Below, in pieces: positions 61,901-64,000 of a DNA stretch of 64,000 bases. The stretch comes from Antedon mediterranea. Lineage: Eukaryota; Echinodermata; Crinoidea; Comatulida; Antedonidae. The translations under genes and the position numbers were made by a program. Location of the stretch: assembly GCF_964355755.1 (NCBI RefSeq), contig NC_092672.1, forward strand, positions 28,642,501 to 28,706,500, read 5' to 3'. The stretch's first letter is position 1, and the number at the start of each line of letters is the position of its first letter. A model generated the notes under the pieces. The model did no database searches, was not told where the DNA came from, and saw nothing but the letters and a program-made list of their open reading frames with translations.

Positions 61901-64000
61901 AGACGTGGACTTGGTGATTATAGAATTCCCAACATGATGGTTACAGACATCGATGGTAGTAAAATTCCTTATGATGAAAAATGTCCACATAAAGGTTGGC
62001 TGTCTGTTTTAATTTTGAATTATTTTAGATTTTGTAAACCTTGATAATATCTAGTAACTGCGTTTTTTACCTAAAATCTTTTCTCCTAATAAAGTTGCAC
62101 TCTTAAACATGACTAGTACAGTCCACGCAATTTTTTTGTTGCATCCCGTTTTTGATGGGTAAGAGAATCACTGTGTTGTAGCGGTGATCTTTATATAACC
62201 TGCTTTTTTCTTTAAGGTATCATTGGTACAGAAAGTTGCATATGGCATGACTCTTGGCAGGCTTTTGAATGCTATGACTATGATTACGCTATGTTAATTA
62301 TTGAAAGTCTTGATCCGGACACAGAAGTACGACGTCTTTCACCAATCGCCATTGGGTCTAACGGTTATGTTGATTTGATCAATGGACCTCAAGATCATGG
62401 CTGGTGTCATGGGTACACATGTCAAGAGCGCATCAGCACATTTATGTCTATCGTTGCAATTGGAGAGACTTATGAAATGTATATGAGTTCCACAAATCCT
62501 CAAACGTTACGACTTCATTTCTTGAACACAACTCCAGATCAAAAAATAGTTGTCGGCATATGGTATGCCAATCCTCAACGCTTAGATGTGTACCATCAAG
62601 GTCGCTATGTCATGCCAAATAACGGGCAGCTGGATGGAGATACGTTCATATGGGTTCCAGAAGATCCAAACGGAACAGACGATCAGTTTATGCCAACTCC
62701 TGACTCCAACATTTATGGCGAAAACTATTTTGATCGCGATTGGCAGACTCTTTGGATACTTATACGTGGTAGTGACCCAATTGACATCATCACTACACCG
62801 GTTATAATGGTTGACGTTGGTGTGGCTCCTGTTGATGTTGATGACTTTTATGAAGAAGATCTTGTTAACAATCTTGCCAGTTTGCTTGGTGTTGATGAGT
62901 CTCAGATTAGAGTCGTTGATGTTGTCAGGGAAGGTGGTCGTAGAAAAAGATCCACAGAATTTCAAGTTTTAATTGAGATTGGAGAATCACCAAGAGCATC
63001 ATCGAACAGCTCAGAGAATTCAGGTAGACCTAAATATATTCTTTCTTGTATATATAATATATATAGTAAGAAAATATCTTTCTTTGACCATACCAAAGTA
63101 TCACATAATCTATCCAGATTTCTTCTTCTCTGTTTTTAGTTTCATGTTTAGAAATTAGTTTCAATTCAAGTTCATTTCATTGGCTATTATTTTGATATCT
63201 AAACAATAATTAATATGTCTTTTTTTCAGGCAATTCAACCCTTGAATATGATGAGTTAGTTAACCTTCAAGTAGAAATAGTTAATACAGCACAAACCGGT
63301 ACTTTGTCCGAGAGTCTTGAAGTTGAGGTTATATCATTAGCAATGACCGATCCTTCTTCCCCAGCTGAAGACCCAACAGGAGGTGTCAGAGCAACAAATG
63401 AAACAGGAGGTCCAAGTACAGGTAATGAAACGTAAGTCACATTTTAAGCCTTCAAAGAAGTAATAAAAGGTTGAAGTAGAGTTTTCTGTAGGGTTCCACT
63501 AGTAAAAAACTGGCTTGTATCGTCTTTTCCAAAGTCTTAAATTGTATTCTTATGTGTAGCTTGCAACAAATATAACCCTAATTAAATGCCTATATCATTA
63601 CATTGGTTCACAGGTATTCTGAGAAGCAAGCTGAAGAAGAAGCGGCCAGTGAGCCAGGAGTAGCAATCATCTATCAATTCCCAAGCACGATGAGCATACA
63701 TGTACAACCGGCTGATGCTACGGAGAACCATCCATTTGGGGTTCAACCTTGCATCTGTATATTGGATACCAGTGTAGGTTTGACACAATTCTTTCTAAAC
63801 TTTATTATAGGCTATCAAACGTTGGTAATACACCATAGGTTTGATACAAATATTCGGACAAAAAAAAGGAACTATTCAATGATTTGTTGTTTTTTTCCAG
63901 GGTAACATTGTGCAAAATCTTGGACATTCTTCACATCCATGGAAAATGCAGGCAGTTTTGCAACGCCCAGGAGTATCTGATGCAGAGCTGGTCAGCAACA
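13854..64000 (+). CDS. PKHD1L1: Fibrocystin-L (PKHD1L1-like) giant surface protein, 50 exons, 3' end outside window
   Basis: The ATG at 13854 opens a signal peptide. I joined 50 exons totalling 12,277 nt (about 4,092 codons), and every donor/acceptor pair keeps frame. Domains: signal peptide 1-22; TIG 1-3 about 23-340; PA14 about 335-480; unassigned 508-1010; TIG 4-7 about 1007-1342; cupredoxin-like 1343-1435; TIG 8-14 about 1513-2128; G8 about 2135-2260; beta-helix 2370-2912; G8 about 2966-3090; beta-helix about 3220-3480; furin-like RRKR at 3911-3914. This is the fibrocystin-L order, with 14 TIG domains as I recall for the human protein. A transmembrane helix and short tail are expected to the right. 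Fibrocystin-L is a type I surface protein; the ligand is not known to me. PKHD1 (fibrocystin) is the close alternative, but the PA14 domain and length favour PKHD1L1. The exons are listed separately. Confidence 0.9.
14255..14525. repeat. Cryptic ATTAC/GTAAT simple repeat
   Basis: Many short units such as ATTACTGTAATAAT and TTACCGTAGTAATG in both orientations. The tract is rich in local dyads (for example ATTACCGCGGTAAT at 14480-14493). Confidence 0.7.
14890..16075 (+). repeat. Dispersed repeat copy 1 (intron 1), inverted match at 32500-33850
   Basis: Segments throughout, such as GATTGAAATAGTA, CCTATTTGGGGCAAATCGTTG and TATACCATCGAGTAAA, reappear in reverse complement and inverse order at 32500-33850. 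Copies diverge by point changes and differing internal inserts. No coding frame. Confidence 0.8.
16367..17361 (+). repeat. Tandem duplication, unequal copies
   Basis: Copy 1 is 16367-16985 and copy 2 is 16986-17361. They share blocks starting GCATTTGTTATTGTACCACC and ending CTCACTGTAGAGTGGTAAAAG (one base differs). Copy 1 has about 237 extra bases (16546-16782) between the two blocks. Confidence 0.9.
17963..18250 (-). mobile_element. Antisense LINE 3' end
   Basis: The minus strand reads MRIKTTGFRNSFLPSAVSVF followed by NKK and stop, typical of the C-terminus of CR1/jockey-like LINE proteins. It then runs to a (GTATCT)n-type tail at 17963-17982. 5' truncated. Confidence 0.65.
19062..19142 (+). 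CDS. PKHD1L1: PKHD1L1-like exon 2: start of TIG 1
   Basis: Phase 1 in and out. Reads VTSINPRSGSYEGATRITIY, the classic first strands of a TIG/IPT domain (residues about 21-47). A 5.1-kb intron precedes it. Confidence 0.9.
19313..21913. mobile_element. 2.6-kb long-TIR element containing exon-like segments
   Basis: The left end GTTAAAGAATTATTGTCCCC matches the inverted right end GTTAAAGTTGTATTGTCCCC, and similarity continues inward for about 240 bp or more. Inside, the plus strand has an ATG-started frame at 19621-19739 (MHRESRVVTRDDLEENTKTI onward) ending at a GTGAGT donor. The minus strand has short exon-like frames near 21187-21118 and 20794-20738. No transposase was recognised. See findings. 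Confidence 0.65.
22354..22769 (+). repeat. Tandem duplication of about 209 bp
   Basis: Two adjacent copies (22354-22562 and 22563-22769), each starting CCTTTAATTCTGAAGAGCTG and ending near GAATGTGATAA. They differ at only a few positions and by a short indel, so the event is recent. Confidence 0.92.
23641..23686. repeat. Perfect 46-bp palindrome with no spacer
   Basis: The half ACACGTTTTGACATTCAACA plus CTA is followed at once by its exact reverse complement; the centre is CTATAG. The bases just outside do not pair. Confidence 0.97.
24029..25030 (+). repeat. Three diverged direct repeats of about 215 bp
   Basis: Copies at 24029-24243 and 24331-24549, and a partial one at 24945-25030. They share TTTCAAACGCCGTTTACGCA (first two only) and AGAAAATCGCGCGTAA-like blocks. 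Neighbouring blocks (GTTTATTGTTTTGCTCTTTG and others) also repeat at 23555, 24895 and 25240, giving a composite repeat field. Confidence 0.8.
24675..24755 (-). mobile_element. Degraded tRNA-derived segment, antisense
   Basis: The minus strand has a degenerate A-box region (TAGCGCGTCGTGAAG), an anticodon-arm-like CTGACTTTGGTATCAG and a B-box-like GGGATCGCATCCC. Best read as an old SINE head or tRNA pseudogene. Confidence 0.45.
25094..25150. repeat. Degenerate telomere-like (CCCTAA)n tract
   Basis: About nine imperfect units (CCCTAA, TCTAAC, CCTTAA, CCTAAACG) in intron 2. Confidence 0.75.
25574..26200 (-). CDS. Candidate antisense three-exon gene fragment in intron 2, unknown product
   Basis: On the minus strand, a frame after TTTTCAG at about 26197 reads KFGVDDVAISKWRQVAEEAN and ends near 26072 before GTAATC. 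A second block (about 25859-25803) reads GISEKGGIVMGIDYSNG before GTATGT. A third (about 25713-25574) reads YPIDIVLESGETILVPEEVN to IVD and TAA, followed by AATAAA-like sequence. Blocks two and three join in frame; block one to two is off by one base. It may be a decayed gene, or an exon may be missed. I do not recognise the protein. Confidence 0.4.
26262..26400 (-). mobile_element. Antisense LINE 3' tail
   Basis: The minus strand ends in (TTGAAC)n at 26262-26280 after an AATAAA-like motif and a GGAGGACC/GGTCCTCC hairpin. No protein is left. Confidence 0.5.
26481..26625. repeat. Three tandem hairpin units
   Basis: Each unit has TTATCCGC, a 5-base loop TTGAG, and GCGGATAA, at 26491-26511, 26549-26569 and 26599-26619 (one stem mismatch in the second). 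Each is preceded by CAAGGGC and followed by CCAA. Spacing is 58 and 50 bases. Confidence 0.9.
26734..26875 (+). CDS. PKHD1L1: PKHD1L1-like exon 3: TIG 1 continued
   Basis: Enters phase 1 and leaves phase 2. Uses the acceptor ending at 26733; the second AG seven bases later would break frame. Contains NRVYLRSTTATVECDV and YCDTR. Intron 2 before it is 7.6 kb and holds most of the intronic repeats. Confidence 0.88.
27158..27251 (+). CDS. PKHD1L1: PKHD1L1-like exon 4: end of TIG 1
   Basis: Phase 2 in, phase 0 out. Reads AAIPGDYYIYVTVDGKEV and two cysteines in CSNSNNC, the last strands of the first TIG domain. Confidence 0.9.
27550..27607 (+). CDS. PKHD1L1: PKHD1L1-like exon 5: start of TIG 2
   Basis: Phase 0 in, phase 1 out. 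Reads YNSNRTPRVRRVWPRSGTP; the RVWPRSGTP turn begins the second TIG domain. Confidence 0.88.
27770..28010 (-). pseudogene. Antisense coding-like remnant in intron 5
   Basis: The minus strand reads KVNPEITLTREELKLSGKST from about 28000. After a stop and frame change it reads IEIWNNSVDVKTNVIKSTFR, then CTEVFALCSP. It may belong with the antisense fragment at 25574-26200. No family recognised. Confidence 0.25.
28830..29913. mobile_element. 1.07-kb MITE with 16-bp ends and TTAAT duplication
   Basis: CAGGGCCGTAGCCAGG at 28835 and, inverted at 29908, CAGGCCCGTAGCCAGG (one mismatch). TTAAT directly flanks both sides. C-rich and G-rich tracts lie inside the ends. A hairpin of about 65 bp sits at 29355-29420. 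The small frames inside match nothing. Confidence 0.8.
30400..30505 (+). CDS. PKHD1L1: PKHD1L1-like exon 6: TIG 2
   Basis: Phase 1 in, phase 2 out. Reads DSTLNFYGKIVTDIVTPSQS, then an acidic loop. The overlapping 63-codon frame that starts upstream is not its real extent. Confidence 0.85.
30535..30685. mobile_element. Short hairpin MITE, family B, copy 1
   Basis: Contains CTGTCTACGCTATCAAACTA and GATGTGCCCAGATATGG, with inverted partners CCATATATGGGAACATCA and AAAGTTTGATACAGCAGTGTA. Internal TAGTGATATGCCCAAATATGG repeats. Starts 30 bp after exon 6. Confidence 0.7.
31279..31332 (+). CDS. PKHD1L1: PKHD1L1-like exon 7: TIG 2 loop
   Basis: A small exon, phase 2 to phase 2. Reads IYMGSSICDPIDQDTGTV across the joins. 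Supported by frame continuity and by similarity to the RVYIGG-like segment of family members. Confidence 0.8.
31733..31800 (+). CDS. PKHD1L1: PKHD1L1-like exon 8: TIG 2
   Basis: Phase 2 in, phase 1 out, ending exactly before GTAAGA. Reads FGIDKASDGWGTIICKPNS. Confidence 0.85.
32500..33850 (-). repeat. Dispersed repeat copy 2 (intron 8), inverse of 14890-16075
   Basis: Reverse complement matches run from ATATAAAGTTGGTTCATACT through AATTTTAGTTGAGTAC. A second partial copy of the TTATTGACGATTAAA block sits inside at 33340-33420. Confidence 0.8.
34365..34478 (+). CDS. PKHD1L1: PKHD1L1-like exon 9: end of TIG 2
   Basis: Phase 1 to phase 1. Reads ITFLVSSGWGRSYTESGAY and ends LYLYQLHA before GTAAGA. 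Links TIG 2 to TIG 3. Confidence 0.9.
34626..34875 (+). CDS. PKHD1L1: PKHD1L1-like exon 10: TIG 3 and start of PA14
   Basis: Phase 1 in, phase 2 out. Reads GVTPNYGSYRGGTRIIISGK, a clear TIG start, with paired cysteines in GGVQCE and AIECITG. The end (IYQEVRTDTYYFNR) leads into the PA14 domain. Confidence 0.93.
34876..36199 (+). other. Introns 10 and 11 (flanking exon 11)
   Basis: Apart from exon 11, these AT-rich stretches show no repeat structure or coding signal that I could support. Confidence 0.5.
35576..35678 (+). CDS. PKHD1L1: PKHD1L1-like exon 11: PA14 domain
   Basis: Phase 2 in, phase 0 out. Reads GYFVAPYDGVFKFMIYSDDQ, then SELYFS. The G.Y.F..SDD..LYF pattern is diagnostic of PA14, a beta-barrel that binds carbohydrate in several families. 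Confidence 0.93.
36200..36439 (+). CDS. PKHD1L1: PKHD1L1-like exon 12: PA14 domain
   Basis: Exactly 80 codons, phase 0 to 0. Contains LTGGNHYYIEAYLHEGYGSD, the G..YY.EA...EG.G.D motif that closes a PA14 domain. Confidence 0.93.
36615..36745. mobile_element. Short hairpin MITE, family B, copy 2
   Basis: Shares TAGTGATATGCCCAAGTATG and CCATATATGGGCACATCACA with copy 1, and the end AGTGTAGACAGAG is the inverse of copy 1's left end. The left end is degraded. Lies in intron 12. Confidence 0.65.
36838..36988 (+). CDS. PKHD1L1: PKHD1L1-like exon 13
   Basis: Phase 0 in, phase 1 out. Reads VLSINGGDGEVQEILLLFSN and two cysteines. Begins the region of about 500 residues with no named domain. Confidence 0.88.
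37141..37281 (+). CDS. PKHD1L1: PKHD1L1-like exon 14
   Basis: Phase 1 to phase 1. Reads SADATVNEVQDAINNLQNV and ends VFVIHFPSGSG. Supported by frame continuity and flanking splice sites. Confidence 0.87.
37750..38147 (+). CDS. PKHD1L1: PKHD1L1-like exon 15
   Basis: Phase 1 in, phase 0 out, 132 codons. Ser/Glu/Asp-rich, with FTVQCQQDSESSGLYTNDYE and a cysteine pair. The frame is open throughout. No named domain recognised. Confidence 0.9.
38160..39300 (+). repeat. Tandem repeat of about 355 bp, just over three copies
   Basis: The block around TTGTGTTTAAAATTGAAA recurs at about 38190, 38565, 38927 and 39265. AAATTGCATTTTTGA..AAAGGTCA recurs at 38604 and 38963, and a diverged form at 38250. 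Fills most of intron 15. Confidence 0.8.
39507..39634 (+). CDS. PKHD1L1: PKHD1L1-like exon 16
   Basis: Phase 0 in, phase 2 out. Reads VCFAYNGALSQKVRFTIRWK. Beta-strand-like and basic at its end (SKLTKTTR). Confidence 0.88.
40319..40485 (+). CDS. PKHD1L1: PKHD1L1-like exon 17
   Basis: Phase 2 in, phase 1 out. Reads WHYTCFDIYSYIQQDEELNF and GGDFYIDNLNIG. The W.YTC.D start is familiar from fibrocystin-L proteins. The longer minus-strand frame over this region is a shadow. Confidence 0.85.
40952..41251 (+). CDS. PKHD1L1: PKHD1L1-like exon 18
   Basis: Phase 1 to phase 1, 100 codons. Reads RPNDIFVTEVSVVKDTNSFN, with several N-glycosylation sequons (NIT, NGS, NRT). Confidence 0.9.
41794..41948 (+). 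CDS. PKHD1L1: PKHD1L1-like exon 19
   Basis: Phase 1 in, phase 0 out. Reads YSAKQMKELLEGYFSTGLVA, then SSIWNIEWTEIGG. Confidence 0.9.
42328..42450 (+). CDS. PKHD1L1: PKHD1L1-like exon 20
   Basis: 41 codons, phase 0 to 0. Reads INGTGLVGDDVDIKASTDVD and ends in a Pro/Ser-rich turn. Followed at once by a family A foldback in the intron. Confidence 0.87.
42470..42570. mobile_element. Family A foldback MITE, copy 2
   Basis: Left GGGTCCCACTACGTAACGC and inverted right GGTTTCCACTAGAGATACAACGC. About 100 bp, starting 20 bp after exon 20. Confidence 0.55.
42712..42820 (+). CDS. PKHD1L1: PKHD1L1-like exon 21: junction to TIG 4
   Basis: Phase 0 in, phase 1 out. Reads VEVYINEVISSCATDNCTFD and ends AEITNIDKHA, the first strand of TIG 4. 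Confidence 0.88.
42902..44116. mobile_element. Family A foldback MITE, copy 3, split by another element
   Basis: The left part 42902-42991 begins GTTCCCACAAGG and the right part 44080-44116 ends AGTGAGAACCAAA. TTAGTAAAC near 42967 and GTTTACTAA near 44091 pair as inverted inner sequence. The 1.08-kb element at 42994-44077 sits between them. Confidence 0.5.
42994..44077. mobile_element. 1.08-kb DNA element with 41-bp inverted ends
   Basis: The end GGCCCTGTTCAGACCCATGG, continuing to TTTTAGCGTAC, is present inverted at 44037-44077 with one mismatch in 41. Further subterminal copies of GTTCAGAC lie at 43083 and 44011. No transposase; no clear target duplication. The ends recall PIF/Harbinger-type elements, but this is unproven. 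Confidence 0.75.
44330..44539 (+). CDS. PKHD1L1: PKHD1L1-like exon 22: TIG 4
   Basis: Enters phase 1. Reads QTTITITGTGFSIESSENIV and ends GYAES. The donor is ambiguous: cutting after 44536 or after 44539 both give phase 1 and differ by one residue. I chose 44539 because its GTGTGT has G at the fifth intron base. Confidence 0.83.
44837..44902 (+). CDS. PKHD1L1: PKHD1L1-like exon 23: TIG 4 end and TIG 5 start
   Basis: Small, phase 1 to 1. Reads DVSFNYTVNITSIEPESGSE; VNITSIEPESGS opens TIG 5. Confidence 0.88.
45169..45302 (+). CDS. PKHD1L1: PKHD1L1-like exon 24: TIG 5
   Basis: Phase 1 in, phase 0 out. Reads GTEVNIYGHGFSNIPEENTV, with the TIG cysteine pair in STRCVV and FIICTLE. Confidence 0.92.
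45924..46074 (+). CDS. PKHD1L1: PKHD1L1-like exon 25: furin-like RRRR and TIG 6 start
   Basis: Phase 0 in, phase 1 out. Begins NESRRRRSTNTVDVYV; the RRRR run at about residues 1155-1158 precedes Ser, as in proprotein convertase sites. It lies in a loop of TIG 5. Ends TISSISPTSSSVL, the start of TIG 6. Confidence 0.88.
46252..46342. repeat. (ACCG)n tract with inverted flanks
   Basis: GTCGCGTGC at 46256 and GCACGCGAC at 46329 bracket a CCGACCGACCAACCGACCGAC tract. A small hairpin-like repeat in intron 25. Confidence 0.5.
46571..46757 (+). CDS. PKHD1L1: PKHD1L1-like exon 26: TIG 6
   Basis: Phase 1 in, phase 2 out. Reads GGTIVILGSSYGTKEPMVTI, then ECSV and IQCTIPG. The last two bases before GTATGT join A of exon 27. 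Confidence 0.92.
47191..47426 (+). CDS. PKHD1L1: PKHD1L1-like exon 27: TIG 7
   Basis: Phase 2 in, phase 1 out. Reads IEGIFPDHGSLQGGTTVFIT, then GSGFGTN. The 125-codon minus-strand frame across this exon is a shadow. Confidence 0.92.
47681..47866 (+). CDS. PKHD1L1: PKHD1L1-like exon 28: cupredoxin-like domain
   Basis: Phase 1 to 1. Reads YKWDPQVLKIIAGDTVMWQW. W.P..L.I..GD.V.W.W matches the N-terminal half of a plastocyanin-like fold. The usual copper-binding His after the W.W strand is absent. Confidence 0.9.
48227..49906 (+). CDS. PKHD1L1: PKHD1L1-like exon 29: end of cupredoxin-like domain and TIG 8-12
   Basis: A single 1,680-bp exon, phase 1 to 1. Opens TYTYTFNNEGEYYYSSG, the closing strand of the cupredoxin fold with no Cys or His ligand. 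TIG starts follow at about residues 1513 (VITPLIGS), 1605 (ITSVDPSEGS), 1699 (QNVFPDTISG), 1787 (INTISPQQGS) and 1872 (ITSVSPSSGN). Other TIG domains in the gene are split by introns. The 3' end is fixed by frame with exon 30. Confidence 0.95.
50172..50432 (-). mobile_element. Antisense tRNA-derived SINE with (AAAT)n tail
   Basis: The minus-strand A box TGGCTTGGTGG (50421-50411) and B box GGTTCAAGTCC (50377-50367) are 55 nt apart, as in a normal tRNA. A body of about 160 bp and a TAAA-type tail at 50172-50200 follow. Lies in intron 29. Confidence 0.75.
50429..50580 (+). repeat. Direct repeat of about 82 bp
   Basis: TGTGATCACTCTTTGAAT..TTGCGCCATTTTC through AAACATTTGAATTT occurs twice, at 50429-50510 and 50511-50580. 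Confidence 0.85.
50660..50809 (+). CDS. PKHD1L1: PKHD1L1-like exon 30: TIG 13
   Basis: Phase 1 to 1. Reads TKTLNLTGSGFDEDRTKVTV and CGNPCDV. Completes the domain begun by ITSSFPIDG in exon 29. Confidence 0.92.
51053..51227 (+). CDS. PKHD1L1: PKHD1L1-like exon 31: TIG 13 end, TIG 14 start
   Basis: Phase 1 in, phase 2 out. Ends with FIDSVEPTRGGTGGGTDLTI and TGTGF, the start of the last TIG domain. Confidence 0.92.
51345..51498 (+). CDS. PKHD1L1: PKHD1L1-like exon 32: TIG 14
   Basis: Phase 2 in, phase 0 out. Reads SSGNVVTLDGSECIISSEST and MIECTTEAHQ, with the TIG cysteine pair. Confidence 0.92.
51697..51853 (+). CDS. PKHD1L1: PKHD1L1-like exon 33: G8 domain 1 start
   Basis: Phase 0 in, phase 1 out. 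Reads VWSSVWTWGGLEPPIAGDFV, the WS....W....P..GD.V signature of the G8 domain shared with PKHD1, CEMIP and TMEM2. Confidence 0.95.
51983..52192 (+). CDS. PKHD1L1: PKHD1L1-like exon 34: G8 domain 1 end
   Basis: Phase 1 to 1. Reads ILITDGGLLQVGTEQEPFQH and LPLFGAKTLAVRNGTLDLHG. The GG.L..G....PF and G.K.L.V..G.L.LHG motifs complete the G8 fold. Confidence 0.95.
52672..52839 (+). CDS. PKHD1L1: PKHD1L1-like exon 35
   Basis: Phase 1 to 1. Reads VTWTYLTQTAVAGSTTLVLE and SVTWNVGDQIAIASTGHRHS. The W.VGD.I.I.STG motif follows G8 in this family. Confidence 0.95.
53214..53414 (+). CDS. PKHD1L1: PKHD1L1-like exon 36
   Basis: Phase 1 to 1. Reads STKAEVGLLTHNVVVRGSVQ. AEVG.L..N...RG is conserved where the beta-helix begins. 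The 97-codon minus-strand frame is a shadow. Confidence 0.95.
53555..55183 (+). CDS. PKHD1L1: PKHD1L1-like exon 37: large beta-helix (PbH1) exon
   Basis: 1,629 bp, 542 codons, phase 1 to 1. Contains FGSQIMLFG, then RLGRYPIHFHLNGDV (His at about 2431 and 2433) and repeated N-V-containing PbH1 rungs such as HAVDNLLVEHNVAYDI. The GRYPIHFH motif is shared with the CEMIP and TMEM2 hyaluronan-degrading proteins; whether this protein is catalytic is unknown. Ends NNDDNNLYYLG before a 2.2-kb intron with a LINE. Confidence 0.96.
55440..57235 (+). mobile_element. 5'-truncated LINE in intron 37 with intact reverse transcriptase frame
   Basis: The frame at 55482-57041 (519 codons) carries the reverse transcriptase blocks: NTSPGHDGIS, YRPISILP, VFLDLSKAFDTIDHD (Asp 159), GVPQGSILGPLLF, MYADDTN (Asp 248-249) and VKFLGLFLDE. 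The C-terminus has GTHIWNNLTDYIKQSP. The upstream endonuclease domain is missing, so the copy cannot move by itself. No stops or frameshifts in the retained part suggest a recent insertion. It lies in sense orientation to the host gene. Jockey/CR1-like group by motif; clade not resolved. Confidence 0.9.
57345..57608 (+). CDS. PKHD1L1: PKHD1L1-like exon 38: Pro/Glu linker and G8 domain 2 start
   Basis: Phase 1 to 1. A short linker PPVPEPVLEPVP (about 2942-2953) is encoded by tandem 12-bp units containing AACCGGTTC. Then VLLWSTAEAWEGV starts the second G8 domain. The in-frame ATG upstream at 57266 lies in the intron and is not used. Confidence 0.93.
57884..58132 (+). CDS. PKHD1L1: PKHD1L1-like exon 39: G8 domain 2 end
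   Basis: Phase 1 to 1. Reads YIFIHGGTLVIGWEKSPFQH and GPNMGAKVLG. Same G8 motifs as exon 34. Confidence 0.94.
58275..58520 (+). CDS. PKHD1L1: PKHD1L1-like exon 40
   Basis: Phase 1 to 1. Reads GVFGGLEMHGVSPNITWTHL and NVTWKVGDEIVVASTSYEAW. Parallels exon 35 after the first G8. Confidence 0.94.
58694..58867 (+). CDS. PKHD1L1: PKHD1L1-like exon 41
   Basis: Phase 1 to 1. Reads TEAAEVGLLTRNIQIIGADY and SFGARVLIG. AEVGLL.RN parallels exon 36. Confidence 0.93.
58959..59192 (+). CDS. PKHD1L1: PKHD1L1-like exon 42: beta-helix region B
   Basis: Phase 1 to 1. Reads AKISNVEFKHSGQEGWTDFY and SGLTIQDNVIHHTVGAG, typical PbH1 rungs. Confidence 0.93.
59322..59848 (+). CDS. PKHD1L1: PKHD1L1-like exon 43: beta-helix region B
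   Basis: Phase 1 in, phase 0 out, 175 codons. Contains AEDISWPAGIEIESSRDVIL, then NNEGHTSLHGVHL and WKNWDYGVFFQ. It completes the second beta-helix. Confidence 0.95.
60184..60358 (+). CDS. PKHD1L1: PKHD1L1-like exon 44
   Basis: Phase 0 in, phase 1 out. Reads NQPENAGQSAKQRAPRGPDN and FVWANFMSGDNGAPFFPF. Confidence 0.93.
60662..60824 (+). CDS. PKHD1L1: PKHD1L1-like exon 45
   Basis: Phase 1 in, phase 2 out. Reads VTFAYFDSACNKDHYAIMTN, then NDDGIHPMS. The donor is placed after TTAGG (GTAAGT) because exon 46 needs one base to finish the codon. Confidence 0.92.
60825..61755 (+). other. Intron 45
   Basis: Two short copies of CTAGTAACCAGTTGGAAGGAGATG-like sequence at about 60988 and 61197. Otherwise nothing seen; open frames here have no support. 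Confidence 0.45.
61756..61994 (+). CDS. PKHD1L1: PKHD1L1-like exon 46
   Basis: Phase 2 in, phase 1 out. Reads KVNPSDCVDMDCDAFKKAMI and GGSRPGYVIPDSSYEW. The donor GTTGGC is weak, but frame and homology to the next exon require it. Confidence 0.9.
62217..63023 (+). CDS. PKHD1L1: PKHD1L1-like exon 47: membrane-proximal ectodomain with RRKR site
   Basis: 807 bp, phase 1 to 1. Reads LIIESLDPDTEVRRLSPIAI and GPQDHGWCHGYTCQ, which are strongly family-like. Later the segment NNLASLLGVDESQIRVVDVV precedes GGRRKRSTEF. RRKR at 3911-3914 followed by Ser is a strong furin-type site, placed as expected for ectodomain processing in fibrocystins. Confidence 0.95.
63230..63431 (+). CDS. PKHD1L1: PKHD1L1-like exon 48
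   Basis: Phase 1 in, phase 2 out. An earlier GTAATG donor ten bases upstream would give phase 1 and break frame; the GTAAGT after GGTAATGAAAC fits exon 49. Reads ELVNLQVEIVNTAQTGTLSE. Confidence 0.9.
63614..63773 (+). CDS. PKHD1L1: PKHD1L1-like exon 49
   Basis: Phase 2 in, phase 0 out. Reads YSEKQAEEEAASEPGVAIIY, then QPADATENHPFG and CICILDTS. Confidence 0.88.
63901..64000 (+). CDS. PKHD1L1: PKHD1L1-like exon 50, cut by window edge
   Basis: Phase 0 in after TTTTCCAG. Reads GNIVQNLGHSSHPWKMQAVL and LVSN, still open at 64000. The transmembrane segment and tail should follow. Confidence 0.88.

Overview
This is animal (metazoan) nuclear DNA: AT-rich, with GT-AG introns, many transposon remnants, and a motif AGGCCTA that recurs throughout. 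The gene content and repeat style suggest a non-vertebrate deuterostome, most likely an echinoderm. That taxonomic call is inference.

Layout. (1) Positions 752-1643 hold the last two exons of a plus-strand cationic amino acid transporter (SLC7A/CAT family); its 5' part lies left of the window. (2) Positions 1.9-13.8 kb are intergenic and repeat-rich. They contain a non-autonomous hAT element with a perfect 8-bp target duplication, a tRNA-derived SINE, an 18-unit 30-bp minisatellite, a decayed coding remnant, and a broken antisense LINE that is itself interrupted by a 1.3-kb TIR element with a 4-bp target duplication. (3) From 13854 to the right edge runs one large plus-strand gene. I joined it from 50 exons with every splice phase matching. 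It encodes about 4,092 residues of a fibrocystin-L (PKHD1L1-like) protein, and the transmembrane and cytoplasmic end lie beyond the window.

Domain order of the large protein: signal peptide; TIG/IPT 1-3; PA14; a region of about 500 residues with no domain I can name; TIG 4-7; a cupredoxin-like domain; TIG 8-12, all in one 1,680-bp exon; TIG 13-14; G8 domain 1; parallel beta-helix (PbH1) region A, mostly in one 1,629-bp exon; G8 domain 2; PbH1 region B; and a membrane-proximal region with a furin-like RRKR site. This is the fibrocystin-L architecture. In vertebrates the family is a large cell-surface protein, known for example as a hair-cell stereocilia coat component.

The introns carry several mobile elements: a 2.6-kb long-TIR element containing exon-like segments, a TTAAT-flanked MITE, a nested pair of foldback elements, an antisense tRNA SINE, and a 5'-truncated LINE with an intact reverse transcriptase frame. 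They also hold tandem duplications, a perfect 46-bp palindrome, three tandem hairpins, a telomere-like tract, and candidate antisense exons. The two genes are probably unrelated in function. The interest of the window lies in the complete fibrocystin-L gene model and in the dense nested-element history around it.
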